NCBI GenBank assembly: GCA_947488815.1
Contig: CANLCC010000001.1
Location: forward strand, 1 to 64,000
Length of the DNA stretch: 64,000 nucleotides
DNA from: CAIQIA01 sp945861105
GTDB taxonomy: Bacteria; Cyanobacteriota; Cyanobacteriia; PCC-6307; Cyanobiaceae
Direction of reading: 5' to 3'
The first letter of the stretch is position 1. Each line of letters starts with the position of its first letter. The position numbers and the translations under genes are program-made. Below the pieces are notes generated by a model. It searched no databases, had not been told where the DNA came from, and saw only the letters and a program-made list of their open reading frames with translations. Shown here piece after piece: positions 16,650 to 24,489 of the stretch.

Positions 16650-17779
16650 ACCGCTCCGAACTGCTGCGGGATCCGCTGCTCGCCCTGGCGGGGGTGCTGT
16701 ACCTGCTGCCCCTGCCGCCGGCCTGGAGCACGGCGGCGGTGCTGGCCTGGCTGGTGCTGCAGCTGCTTGATGGACCCGTTGGTGACCGCCGGCGCCACTG
16801 GGTGCTGGCGGCGCTGCTGCTGGCCCTGGTGCGGCCGTGGGTGCGGGGTGAGATGCCCCATCCGGTGTCGACCGATGATCTGCTGCTGCTGGCCCTGGCC
16901 TTCGTGGCCTCCACCGGGCTGACGGTGGCCCGTTGGCAGCGGCTGCTGCCCTGGCTGCTGCCGCCCCTGGCGGTGGCGCTGTTGGCGGGCCCCCGCCCCT
17001 GGACCCCCAACCCCCTGGCGGGGGTGAACCAGGGGGCTTACCTGCTGGGGCTGCTCACCGTCGCGGCTGCCGTCTGGACCACGAGCCTGCCGTTGCCCCT
17101 GGCCCGCCGCTGGCCCGGGGCCGCCCTGGGCCTGCTGGGGCTGTGGGGCATGTGGCGCACAGGATCGCGGGCCTGTCTGGTGGCTTCGCTGCTGGCAGGC
17201 CTGGCGGTGCTGCTGGCCGAACGGTCCCGGCGGGGCCGGCCGGTGCTGCGACCGCTGCTGCTGGCCATCGGCGCCGGTCTGGCCCTGCTGGGGCTCAAGA
17301 ACCTGCTGGGCCATCCCGGCATCGGCATCGACTGGACTTCGGACAGTGGCCGGCTGCAGGGTTATGGCTGCTGGGCCGGTCTGCCCTTCAGCGGCGACAA
17401 CCGGCTGCTGTGGGGGGTGGGTTTCCATCGGCCGGGGGCGTTCTGCCAGCAGCCGATCCATGGCAGCCCCTTCACCCACGCCCACAACCTGTACCTGCAG
17501 CTGTGGGGCAACACCGGTCTGCTGGGCCTGCTGGCGGCGGCGCTGCTGGCGGTGCTGCTGATCGGCCTCTGGCGCCGGGATGGGGGCAGTGACCTCAGCC
17601 GCCGCCTTGGTCAGGCGGTGCTGGTGTACACCCTGCTCCAGGGCTGCTTCGACGTGTCGATGCTGCACTGGCCGCTGCTGCAGGTGCTCACCGCCACCGG
17701 GGTGGCGGCCCTCACGGCAGTGGACGGATCGGCGCCAGCCGTGGATCCAGGATCTTCGGTGCCATCCCCTCGAACCTGA
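16643..17779 (+). CDS. O-antigen ligase/polymerase-like membrane protein
   Basis: A protein of 378 residues and about ten helices. The pattern GMWRTGSRACLVASLL followed by a long loop with GVGFHRPGAFCQ and HAHNLYLQLWGNTGLLG is the Wzy_C/WaaL signature; the HAHNLYLQ His is the usual catalytic residue. It joins or polymerises lipid-linked glycans at the periplasmic face. This is the second Wzy/WaaL-like protein in the cluster (the other is at 5363). GTG 16643 overlaps the upstream glycosyltransferase stop. The last 68 bp overlap the convergent uvrD gene. Confidence 0.82.
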   Translation: MLNRSELLRDPLLALAGVLYLLPLPPAWSTAAVLAWLVLQLLDGPVGDRRRHWVLAALLLALVRPWVRGEMPHPVSTDDLLLLALAFVASTGLTVARWQRLLPWLLPPLAVALLAGPRPWTPNPLAGVNQGAYLLGLLTVAAAVWTTSLPLPLARRWPGAALGLLGLWGMWRTGSRACLVASLLAGLAVLLAERSRRGRPVLRPLLLAIGAGLALLGLKNLLGHPGIGIDWTSDSGRLQGYGCWAGLPFSGDNRLLWGVGFHRPGAFCQQPIHGSPFTHAHNLYLQLWGNTGLLGLLAAALLAVLLIGLWRRDGGSDLSRRLGQAVLVYTLLQGCFDVSMLHWPLLQVLTATGVAALTAVDGSAPAVDPGSSVPSPRT

Positions 17780-20099
17780 CGGCCAGCGAGATCTTCTCGC
17801 CGCTGCCGAACAGGTGGGTGACACGACCTTCGCCGAAGCGGTCGTGCTGCAGCCGGTCGCCGACGCTCCAGCTGTGGCCGCTGCGGGCCGGGGTACGGGC
17901 CGGTGCTGCCGGTTCGCGGTCGATGCGGGTGAGGCGATCGAGGCGCTGTTCCCGTCGCAGGGCGGCCCCACCGGTGCGGGGCACATCGCCCTGGATCAGC
18001 TCTTCCGGCAGTTCCGCCAGGAAGGCCGACGGGATCGCCGGTTCGCGCATGCCGCCCCAGAGGCGCCGTTCGCTGGCATGGGAAAGGAACAGCCGCTCCT
18101 TGGCCCGGGTCACCCCCACATAGCAGAGGCGCCGCTCTTCCTCGAGGGCGGCCGGATCCTCGAGGCTGCGGTAGCTGGGGAACAACCCCTGCTCGAGCCC
18201 CACCAGGAACACCACCGGAAATTCGAGGCCCTTGCTGGCGTGCAGGGTCATCAGCACCACCCGTTCGGCGGCCAGATCCTTGTCGTCGGCATCGCTGGCC
18301 AGGGCCGCTGAAGCCAGGAAGCCCTCCAGGTCGCCCTCCTCGTTCTCCTCCTGGTACTGCAGGGCGGCATTGACCAGTTCCTGCAGGTTGCGGCGCCGTT
18401 CTTCGGCTTCGTCGGTGGCCTCGGCGATCAGTTCGGCCAGGTAGCCGCTGCGTTCGAGCACCAGCTGCACCAGCTCGGACGGCGGGGCGGTGGCGGCACG
18501 CTCCCCCAGGTCCCGCAGCAGTTCGGTGAAGCCCAGCAGCCCGCGGGCCGAGCGGCCGGCCAGGCTGCGCACCGCCTCCGCGTCGTTCACCACCTCCCAG
18601 AGGGGCACCCCCAGCTGAACGGCCGCATCACTGAGGCGCTGGATGGTGGTCTTGCCGATGCCGCGGCGGGGCACGTTCATCACCCGCAGCAGGCTCACCG
18701 AATCGGCGGGGTTGAGCAGCAGCCGCAGATAGGCCAGCACATCCTTGATCTCGCGCCGGTCGTAGAAGCGCAGACCACCGACCACCGTGTAAGGCACCCG
18801 CCAGCGCACGAGGGCTTCCTCGATCGCCCGCGACTGGGCGTTGGTGCGATAAAGCACCGCCATGTCGCCCCAGCGCAGGTCGGGGTGGCCCGCCTGCAGT
18901 TCGCGCATGCGTTGCACCACGGCCTCGGCTTCGGCCACCTCGTCATCGCAGCGGGTGAGGCGGATCAGTTCGCCGGCCCCGCGGGTGGGTCGCAGCACCT
19001 TGTCGATGCGTTCGCGGTTGCGGGCGATCAGGGCGTTGGCGGCCTCGAGGATCGTGGCGGTGGAGCGGTAGTTCTCCTCCAGCTTCACCATCGTGCGGGT
19101 GGCCTCGTCGTTGGCACCGTCGCCGAAGTCCGACTGGAACCCCATCAGGATCGTGAAGTCGGCCGCGCGGAAGCTGTAGATGCTCTGGTCGGCATCGCCG
19201 ACCACGAACACCGAGCGGTTCTGCCAGTCGTTGAAGAGGGCCGGATCATGGCCGTCGGTCACCAGCAGCTTCAGCAGGTCGTACTGGGTGCGGTTGGTGT
19301 CCTGGTATTCGTCCACCAGCAGATGACGAAACCGCCGGTGCCAGTACCCGCGCACCTGGTCGTTCTGGCGCAGCAGCTGCACCGGCAGCAGCAGCAGATC
19401 GTCGAAATCGAGGGCGTTGTTGGCCGCCATGGCGCGCCGGTAACGCCGGTAGGTCTCCACCAGCAGCTTGCCGCGCTGGCCCTGGCCGGCCTCCTGCCCT
19501 TCGAGGTCCTGGGGCAGCCAGCCCTGGTTCTTGGCATTGCTGATGGCCCAGCGCAGCTTCTTGGGTTCGAAGCGTTTGGGATCCAGCTGCAGTTCCTGGG
19601 TCACGATCTCCTTGACCAGGCTCTGGGCGTCGCCTTCGTCGTAGATGCTGAACTGACGGGTCCAGCTGTGGCCTTCGGGGTCGGTGTACTTGTCGATGTC
19701 GAAGCGCAGCAGCCGCGCGAAGAGGGCATGGAAGGTGCCGATCCAGAGGTCGCGGGTCACCTCGCGATGGATGCGGCTGCGCAGCTGCCGCTGCTCCCCT
19801 TCGGAGAGGGTGGCCATGGGCTGGCCGAACTGCGTCTGGGCCAGGCGCTGGGCCAGCAGCAGCTCCAGCCGTTCCTTCATCTCGCGGGCGGCCTTGTTGG
19901 TGAAGGTCACCGCCAGCAGTTCGGCGGGGTCGACACCGTGGTGGCCCAGCAGGTGGGCGATGCGATGGGTGAGGGCGCGGGTCTTGCCGCTGCCGGCCCC
20001 CGCCACCACCAGCAGGGGGCCGCAGTGGTGGCCCACCGCCCGCGACTGGGCCTCGTTGAGGCCGGCCAGAAAGCCGGTGCTGCTGCTTGAGCTGGTCAT
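17712..20099 (-). CDS. uvrD: ATP-dependent DNA helicase UvrD/PcrA
   Basis: A protein of 795 residues, the standard length for SF1A helicases. Motif I (VAGAGSGKTRALTHRI), Ia (VTFTNKAAREMKERL), II (LLVDEYQDTNRTQY), III (VFVVGDADQSIYSFRAAD), IV (LEENYRSTATILEAAN), V (LMTLHASKGLEFPVVFL) and VI (LCYVGVTRAKERL) are all readable in order. The C-terminal tail carries the basic/aromatic Tudor-like domain (GHSWSVGDRLQHDRFGEG) typical of PcrA. It unwinds DNA in nucleotide excision and mismatch repair. It is divergent from the GT8-like gene across 33 bp, and its 3' end overlaps a glycan gene. Confidence 0.97.
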   Translation of the reverse strand: MTSSSSSTGFLAGLNEAQSRAVGHHCGPLLVVAGAGSGKTRALTHRIAHLLGHHGVDPAELLAVTFTNKAAREMKERLELLLAQRLAQTQFGQPMATLSEGEQRQLRSRIHREVTRDLWIGTFHALFARLLRFDIDKYTDPEGHSWTRQFSIYDEGDAQSLVKEIVTQELQLDPKRFEPKKLRWAISNAKNQGWLPQDLEGQEAGQGQRGKLLVETYRRYRRAMAANNALDFDDLLLLPVQLLRQNDQVRGYWHRRFRHLLVDEYQDTNRTQYDLLKLLVTDGHDPALFNDWQNRSVFVVGDADQSIYSFRAADFTILMGFQSDFGDGANDEATRTMVKLEENYRSTATILEAANALIARNRERIDKVLRPTRGAGELIRLTRCDDEVAEAEAVVQRMRELQAGHPDLRWGDMAVLYRTNAQSRAIEEALVRWRVPYTVVGGLRFYDRREIKDVLAYLRLLLNPADSVSLLRVMNVPRRGIGKTTIQRLSDAAVQLGVPLWEVVNDAEAVRSLAGRSARGLLGFTELLRDLGERAATAPPSELVQLVLERSGYLAELIAEATDEAEERRRNLQELVNAALQYQEENEEGDLEGFLASAALASDADDKDLAAERVVLMTLHASKGLEFPVVFLVGLEQGLFPSYRSLEDPAALEEERRLCYVGVTRAKERLFLSHASERRLWGGMREPAIPSAFLAELPEELIQGDVPRTGGAALRREQRLDRLTRIDREPAAPARTPARSGHSWSVGDRLQHDRFGEGRVTHLFGSGEKISLAVRFEGMAPKILDPRLAPIRPLP

Positions 20100-20132
20100 G
20101 GGCGCAGACTAGGCAGCGGCCATTCGGCGTCG

Positions 20133-20825
20133 ATGTCCCTGCCCCTGCGCCTGTTCATCGGTGTCGACCACCGCGAGCGGGCCGCCGCCAACGTGCTGAT
20201 CGATTCGCTCGTGCAGCACAGCAGCGCACCGCTGGCGATCACGCCGTTGATCACGCCCCAGCTCGAACGGCAGGGGTTGCACCGGCGGCCCCGGGATCCG
20301 CTGCAGAGCTCGGATTTCTCGTTCACCCGATTTCTGGTGCCGCATCTGTGCGGCTACGAGGGCTGGGCCCTGTTCCTCGACTGCGACATGCTCTGCCGTG
20401 GTGACATCGCCGGGCTCTGGGCCCTGCGGGATGACGCCTGCGCGCTGATGTGCGTGCAGCATCACCATGTGCCCCGCGAGACGGTCAAGTTCCTGGGCGA
20501 ACCGCAGAGCGCCTACGAGCGCAAGAACTGGAGCTCGCTGATGCTGTTCAACACCCCCCGTTGCCGCGCCCTCACCCCCGAGCTGGTCAACACCGCCAGC
20601 GGCCTGCACCTGCACCGCTTCGCCTGGCTCGCACCCGACGACCGCATCGGCGCCCTGCCCAGCGTCTGGAACCACCTGGTGGATGTGCAGCCGCCGGATC
20701 CGGCAGCTCAGCTGCTGCACTGGACCCTCGGGGGCCCCTGGTTCCGCGAGCAGCGCAGCGCCGGCGGACCCCTGGCCGCCGAATGGTTCGCCGCCCGCGA
20801 GGCCTCCCAGAGGCTGTACGACTGA
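20133..20825 (+). CDS. GT8-like glycosyltransferase
   Basis: A protein of 230 residues. FIGVDHRERAAANVL at the N-terminus and GWALFLDCDMLCRGDIAGLW with its DCD (DxD-type) metal site fit GT8 or a related retaining GT-A enzyme. Later NWSSLMLFNTPRC and LPSVWNHLV match the expected acceptor and base positions. Cytoplasmic. TGA overlaps the kdsB ATG by one base, so it is co-transcribed with kdsB and the HNH-like gene. It may attach or accept a Kdo-linked sugar, but this is inference from position. Confidence 0.72.
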   Translation: MSLPLRLFIGVDHRERAAANVLIDSLVQHSSAPLAITPLITPQLERQGLHRRPRDPLQSSDFSFTRFLVPHLCGYEGWALFLDCDMLCRGDIAGLWALRDDACALMCVQHHHVPRETVKFLGEPQSAYERKNWSSLMLFNTPRCRALTPELVNTASGLHLHRFAWLAPDDRIGALPSVWNHLVDVQPPDPAAQLLHWTLGGPWFREQRSAGGPLAAEWFAAREASQRLYD

Positions 20826-21607
20826 TGGCCGTGATCGTGGCGGTGCCGGCCCGGCTGGCCTCGAGCCGGTTACCCCGCAAGCTGCTGGCCGATGTGGGCG
20901 GCCGCCCGTTGCTGCAGCGGGTGCTGGAACAGTGCCTGCAGGCCCGCCGGCCCGCCGCCGTGGCGCTCTGCACCGACAGCGACGAACTGGCGGCGGCGGT
21001 GGCGAGCTGGGGGCTGGCGGGGCGGGTGCCGGTGCTGATGACGCCGGCCGACTGCGCCAGCGGCAGTGATCGCCTGGCGGCGGCCCTGCCGGCCCTCGAG
21101 GCGCTGGTGCCGGGCTGCAGCTGGATCGTGAATGTGCAGGGGGACCAGCCGTTTCTCGACCCCCACCTGATCGACAGCCTCGCCGCGGCGGCCCTGGCCA
21201 GCGGTCCCGCCGATCCACCGGTGCTGACGCCCATCTATCCGCTCGCGGCCGAGCGCCTCCACGACCCGGCGGTGGTGAAGGTGGTGCGCAGCCACGGCGG
21301 CCGGGCGCTGCTGTTCTCGCGCAATGCCCTGCCCCACGTGCGCGATCTGCCGCCGGAGGCCTGGCACCGGGCCTGCCCCTACTGGGGTCATGTGGGTCTC
21401 TACGCCTACCGGCTGGAGGTGCTGCGCCGCTGGTCGTCGCTGCCACCGTCCCCCCTCGAGCAGGCCGAGAAGCTCGAACAGCTGCGGCTGCTCGAAGCCG
21501 ATGTGGCGATCGCCTGCCTCGAGACCGACGCCGATGCCTTTTCGGTCGACACCGCCGCCCAGCTGGAGGAGGCCCGCCGGCGGTGCGGCCCGGAGGGCTG
21601 CCCCTGA
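20825..21607 (+). CDS. kdsB: 3-deoxy-manno-octulosonate (Kdo) cytidylyltransferase
   Basis: A protein of 260 residues with the CMP-Kdo synthetase pattern: VPARLASSRLPRKLL (nucleotide binding), VNVQGDQPFLDP (metal and CTP), RACPYWGHVGLYAY and SPLEQAEKLEQLRLLE, the last being the usual KdsB sugar-binding segment. It activates Kdo with CTP for transfer to lipid A or a capsule. ATG shares one base with the upstream stop, and its TGA overlaps the next ATG. It is one of four Kdo-supply genes in 20.8-24.5 kb. Confidence 0.93.
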   Translation: MAVIVAVPARLASSRLPRKLLADVGGRPLLQRVLEQCLQARRPAAVALCTDSDELAAAVASWGLAGRVPVLMTPADCASGSDRLAAALPALEALVPGCSWIVNVQGDQPFLDPHLIDSLAAAALASGPADPPVLTPIYPLAAERLHDPAVVKVVRSHGGRALLFSRNALPHVRDLPPEAWHRACPYWGHVGLYAYRLEVLRRWSSLPPSPLEQAEKLEQLRLLEADVAIACLETDADAFSVDTAAQLEEARRRCGPEGCP

Positions 21608-22038
21608 TGGACACTCCAGCACCCGACTGGTTCCCTGCCTCCGCGAAGCACCTCTATCCGGGCTGGGTGCAGCGCAAGGCCGTCACCCTCAGCAAGCGGG
21701 ACCAGAAGCGTGGCGGCAGCGGCACTGTGCAGCACTACCGCCTGGCGATCCATCAGGCGGTGCTGGCCTGCGGGGGCCGCGACCACTGGACCGGCGAGCC
21801 GCTCGACTGGGCGTTGATCGGCACCTACGACACCCGCGAGGCGGCGGCCGACGGCGGCGAACACAAGAAGCAGTTCGCCATGCTGCCGACCATTGACCAC
21901 CGCTCCAACCGCCCGGAACCGGACCTCGTGATCTGCGCCTGGCGCACCAACGAGGCCAAGCACGACATGACCCCCCAGGAACTGCTGACGTTCTGCCGGG
22001 CCGTGGTCGAGCACAGCCCCCACTGGGACGGGGCCTGA
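21607..22038 (+). CDS. Conserved-looking protein, HNH-nuclease-like fold (hypothetical)
   Basis: A protein of 143 residues from ATG 21607, which overlaps the kdsB stop by one base. The segment DHWTGEPLDW, then AMLPTIDHRSNRPEPD, then DLVICAWRTNEAKHDMT has the look of a beta-beta-alpha HNH nuclease core: TG at the turn, DH as the metal-dependent pair, and an Asn/Lys helix. The usual zinc-binding cysteines are not evident. No membrane segments. The function is unknown; the nuclease-like reading is my inference from the motif order alone. Confidence 0.45.
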   Translation: MDTPAPDWFPASAKHLYPGWVQRKAVTLSKRDQKRGGSGTVQHYRLAIHQAVLACGGRDHWTGEPLDWALIGTYDTREAAADGGEHKKQFAMLPTIDHRSNRPEPDLVICAWRTNEAKHDMTPQELLTFCRAVVEHSPHWDGA

Positions 22039-22061
22039 GGGACCGCCCAGCGGCGGCGCCT

Positions 22062-22598
22062 TCAGTCGTTGCGGTCGCGCCAGCCGTCCCGGGCCAGGGC
22101 CTGCCAGGCACCGCGGGCCCGCAGGATCCGTTCCGCCAGTTCGCGCACGGCCCCGTGGCCGCCCCGGCGCCGCAGCACCAGGTCGGCCTGGCGGCGCAGG
22201 GGTGCCACGGCATCGGCCGGGGCCACCAGCAGGCCCGCCAGCGGCCGCATCGCCAGGTCGTTGAGGTCGTCGCCCACCACCGCCGTCGCCGCCGGTGCCA
22301 CCCCCAGGTCGCTCTGCAGGTCGGCCAGGGCGGCCTGCTTGTCGCGGATGGCCGTGAGGCAGCGGTCGATGGCCAGCTGCCGTGCCCGCGCCTCGATCGC
22401 CCCGCCGCCGGCCCCGCTCAGAAACGCCAGCTGCAGGCCCGCCCCGGCCAGCAGCCGCAACCCCAGCCCATCCCGCACGTCGTAACGCCGCAGCACCTCA
22501 CCGCTGGCGGTCATCAGCAGCCCCCCGTCGGTGAGCACCCCGTCCACATCCAGCACCAGCAGCTGCACCGCCGCCAGTCGCCGCTGCAGCCTCACCAC
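22062..22598 (-). CDS. kdsC: Kdo-8-phosphate phosphatase (HAD family)
   Basis: A protein of 178 residues. The HAD motif I LVLDVDGVLTDGG, motif II LSGAG and motif III/IV VVGDDLNDLAMRP are all visible, with the short cap-less architecture of KdsC. It hydrolyses Kdo-8-P to Kdo and phosphate. GTG 22598 overlaps the kdsA stop (22592) by 7 bp and is the first of two adjacent GTGs. It is third in the reverse operon kdsD-kdsA-kdsC. Confidence 0.9.
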   Translation of the reverse strand: MVRLQRRLAAVQLLVLDVDGVLTDGGLLMTASGEVLRRYDVRDGLGLRLLAGAGLQLAFLSGAGGGAIEARARQLAIDRCLTAIRDKQAALADLQSDLGVAPAATAVVGDDLNDLAMRPLAGLLVAPADAVAPLRRQADLVLRRRGGHGAVRELAERILRARGAWQALARDGWRDRND

Positions 22599-23419
22599 GT
22601 GCTCGGGGCCGGGCCCGTGGCCGTCACCACCGCCCGCAGGGCCAGCAGCTGCTCCAGCAGCGCCTCCATCCGGTGCAGGGGCACCATGTTGGGCCCGTCG
22701 CTGGGGGCCCGGTCGGGATCGGGATGGGTTTCCATGAACAGCCCGTCCACCCCCACCGCCACCGCCGCCCGCGCCAGGGGCGCCACAAATTCCCGCTGGC
22801 CGCCGCTGCTGCTGCCCTGGCCGCCGGGCTGCTGCACCGAATGGGTGGCGTCAAAAATCACCGGGCAGCCCAGCGCCTGCAGCTGCGGCAGGCTGCGGTA
22901 ATCGACCACCAGGGTGTTGTACCCGAAGCTGGTGCCCCGTTCGGTGAGCCACAGCCGCTGGGGATCGTCCAGCCCGGCGGCCCGCAGCTTGGCCACCACC
23001 TGGGCCATGTCCCATGGCGCCAGAAACTGACCCTTCTTGATGTTCACGATGCGGTCGCTGCCCGCCACCGCCGCCGCTGCCGCCAGCAGCAGGTCGGTCT
23101 GGCGGCACAGAAACGCCGGAATCTGCAGCACATCCACCACGGCGGCGGCCGCCGCCGCCTGATGACTCTCGTGGATGTCGGTCAGCACCGGCACCCCCAC
23201 CTGGTCGCGCACCGCCGCCAGGATCGCCAGACCCTCCTCCAGCCCCGGCCCGCGGAAGGAGCTGCCCGAGCTGCGGTTGGCCTTGTCGTAACTGGCCTTG
23301 AACACATAGCGGATCCCCAGCCGCCGGCAGATCGCCGCCAGGCTGCCGGCGATCTCGAGGGCCAGCTCGCGGGTCTCGAGCACGCAGGGGCCGGCGATCA
23401 GGGTCAGAGGAGGGGTCAT
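22592..23419 (-). CDS. kdsA: 3-deoxy-8-phosphooctulonate synthase
   Basis: A protein of 275 residues, the usual KdsA length. LIAGPCVLETRELAL, RYVFKASYDKANRSS, PVLTDIHESHQAA, IPAFLCRQTDLLLAA and VNIKKGQFLAP are classic signatures of the TIM-barrel Kdo8P synthase, and GVDGLFMETHPDPDRAPSDG gives the C-terminal metal site. It condenses PEP and arabinose-5-P. ATG 23419 overlaps the upstream kdsD stop by 4 bp. Very confident on family. Confidence 0.96.
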   Translation of the reverse strand: MTPPLTLIAGPCVLETRELALEIAGSLAAICRRLGIRYVFKASYDKANRSSGSSFRGPGLEEGLAILAAVRDQVGVPVLTDIHESHQAAAAAAVVDVLQIPAFLCRQTDLLLAAAAAVAGSDRIVNIKKGQFLAPWDMAQVVAKLRAAGLDDPQRLWLTERGTSFGYNTLVVDYRSLPQLQALGCPVIFDATHSVQQPGGQGSSSGGQREFVAPLARAAVAVGVDGLFMETHPDPDRAPSDGPNMVPLHRMEALLEQLLALRAVVTATGPAPSTW

Positions 23420-24489
23420 GCGGCGGCGGAGCGGGGCAGGGTCAGGGGGATGGGTGCCGGCGTCGGCTGGGCCTGGCTGTCGAGGCCGGCCCGCACCAGA
23501 TCATGCAGGCGCAGCAGACCCGCCAGCGTGCCATCGGCCTGCTGCACCGGCAGCACCGACAGCGACCGCTGGGGGTCCCGTTCCATCCGTTCCAGGGCGG
23601 ACACCGCCCGCAGCTCGGGCGCCACCGTCACCGGCTGGGCGGTCATCAGATCGGCGGCACACACGCCAGCCCAGTCGGCCGCGGCGTGGCTGCGCAGGGC
23701 CCGCCGCAGGTCGCCTTCGGTGATCAGCCCCAGCAGCCGCCCCGGCCGCGCCGGATCCTCCACCCAGGTGGCCCCCACAGGGGTGAGGGTCAGCCGTTCC
23801 ACCACCGCCACCAGGTCATCAGCCGGCGTCAGCGGCGGCCAGTCGCTGCGGGGCACCATCAGGTCGGCCACCGTCAGGGTGAGCTGACGGCCCAGGGAAC
23901 CCGCCGGGTGGTTGACGGCGAAGTCTTCGGCCGACACCCCCTCCAGCTGCATCCACAGGGCGGCCAGGGCATCGCCGATCGCCATCGCCACCGCCGTGCT
24001 GGCCGTGGGGGCCAGGTTGAGCGGACACACCTCCCGATCCACCGAGCCATCGAGCACCGCATCGCAGGCCCGGGCCAGGGTCGAGTCGAGTCGGCCGGTG
24101 AGGGCCACGCAACGGCTGCCCCGTCGCCGCAGATGGGGCAGCATCTGCAACAGTTCGCCGCTTTCGCCGCTGTTGGACAGCAGCAGCACCAGGTCGTCTG
24201 AGCCCACCACCCCCAGGTCGCCGTGGAGGGCATCCAGGGGATTGAGATACAGGGCCATCAGCCCCACCGAGGTGAAGGTGGCGGCGATCTTGCGGGCCAC
24301 GATGCCGCTCTTGCCCACCCCCGTCACCACCAGTTTGCCGCTGCGTTCACTGCACTGGCACAGCAGGGTGAGCACCCGTTCGATGGCATCGGCATCGAGG
24401 CGCGAGGCGCTGGCGGCAATGGCCTCCGCCTCCTGGCGCAGCACCGCAGCGAAGGCCTCGGCGACCGGGCGGCTGGGGGAGGAGGTCAT
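23416..24489 (-). CDS. kdsD: Arabinose-5-phosphate isomerase (KdsD/KpsF type)
   Basis: A protein of 357 residues. The SIS domain has VVTGVGKSGIVARKIAATF and LSNSGESGELLQMLP. Two CBS domains follow (residues about 215-345; MVPRSDWPPL and MTAQPVTVAPELRAV mark their starts). It converts ribulose-5-P to arabinose-5-P, the first committed step to Kdo. ATG overlaps the ABC exporter stop by 4 bp, so the exporter, kdsD, kdsA and kdsC form one reverse-strand operon. Confidence 0.92.
   Translation of the reverse strand: MTSSPSRPVAEAFAAVLRQEAEAIAASASRLDADAIERVLTLLCQCSERSGKLVVTGVGKSGIVARKIAATFTSVGLMALYLNPLDALHGDLGVVGSDDLVLLLSNSGESGELLQMLPHLRRRGSRCVALTGRLDSTLARACDAVLDGSVDREVCPLNLAPTASTAVAMAIGDALAALWMQLEGVSAEDFAVNHPAGSLGRQLTLTVADLMVPRSDWPPLTPADDLVAVVERLTLTPVGATWVEDPARPGRLLGLITEGDLRRALRSHAAADWAGVCAADLMTAQPVTVAPELRAVSALERMERDPQRSLSVLPVQQADGTLAGLLRLHDLVRAGLDSQAQPTPAPIPLTLPRSAAA

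Noticed and set aside
16607..17986. Open frame antisense to the O-antigen-ligase-like gene
   Set aside because: Gln/Pro/His-rich and without motifs; the forward gene has the catalytic loop.
22039..22061. Possible terminator between the HNH-like gene and kdsC
   Set aside because: The inverted segments are short and imperfect and no T tract follows on either strand.
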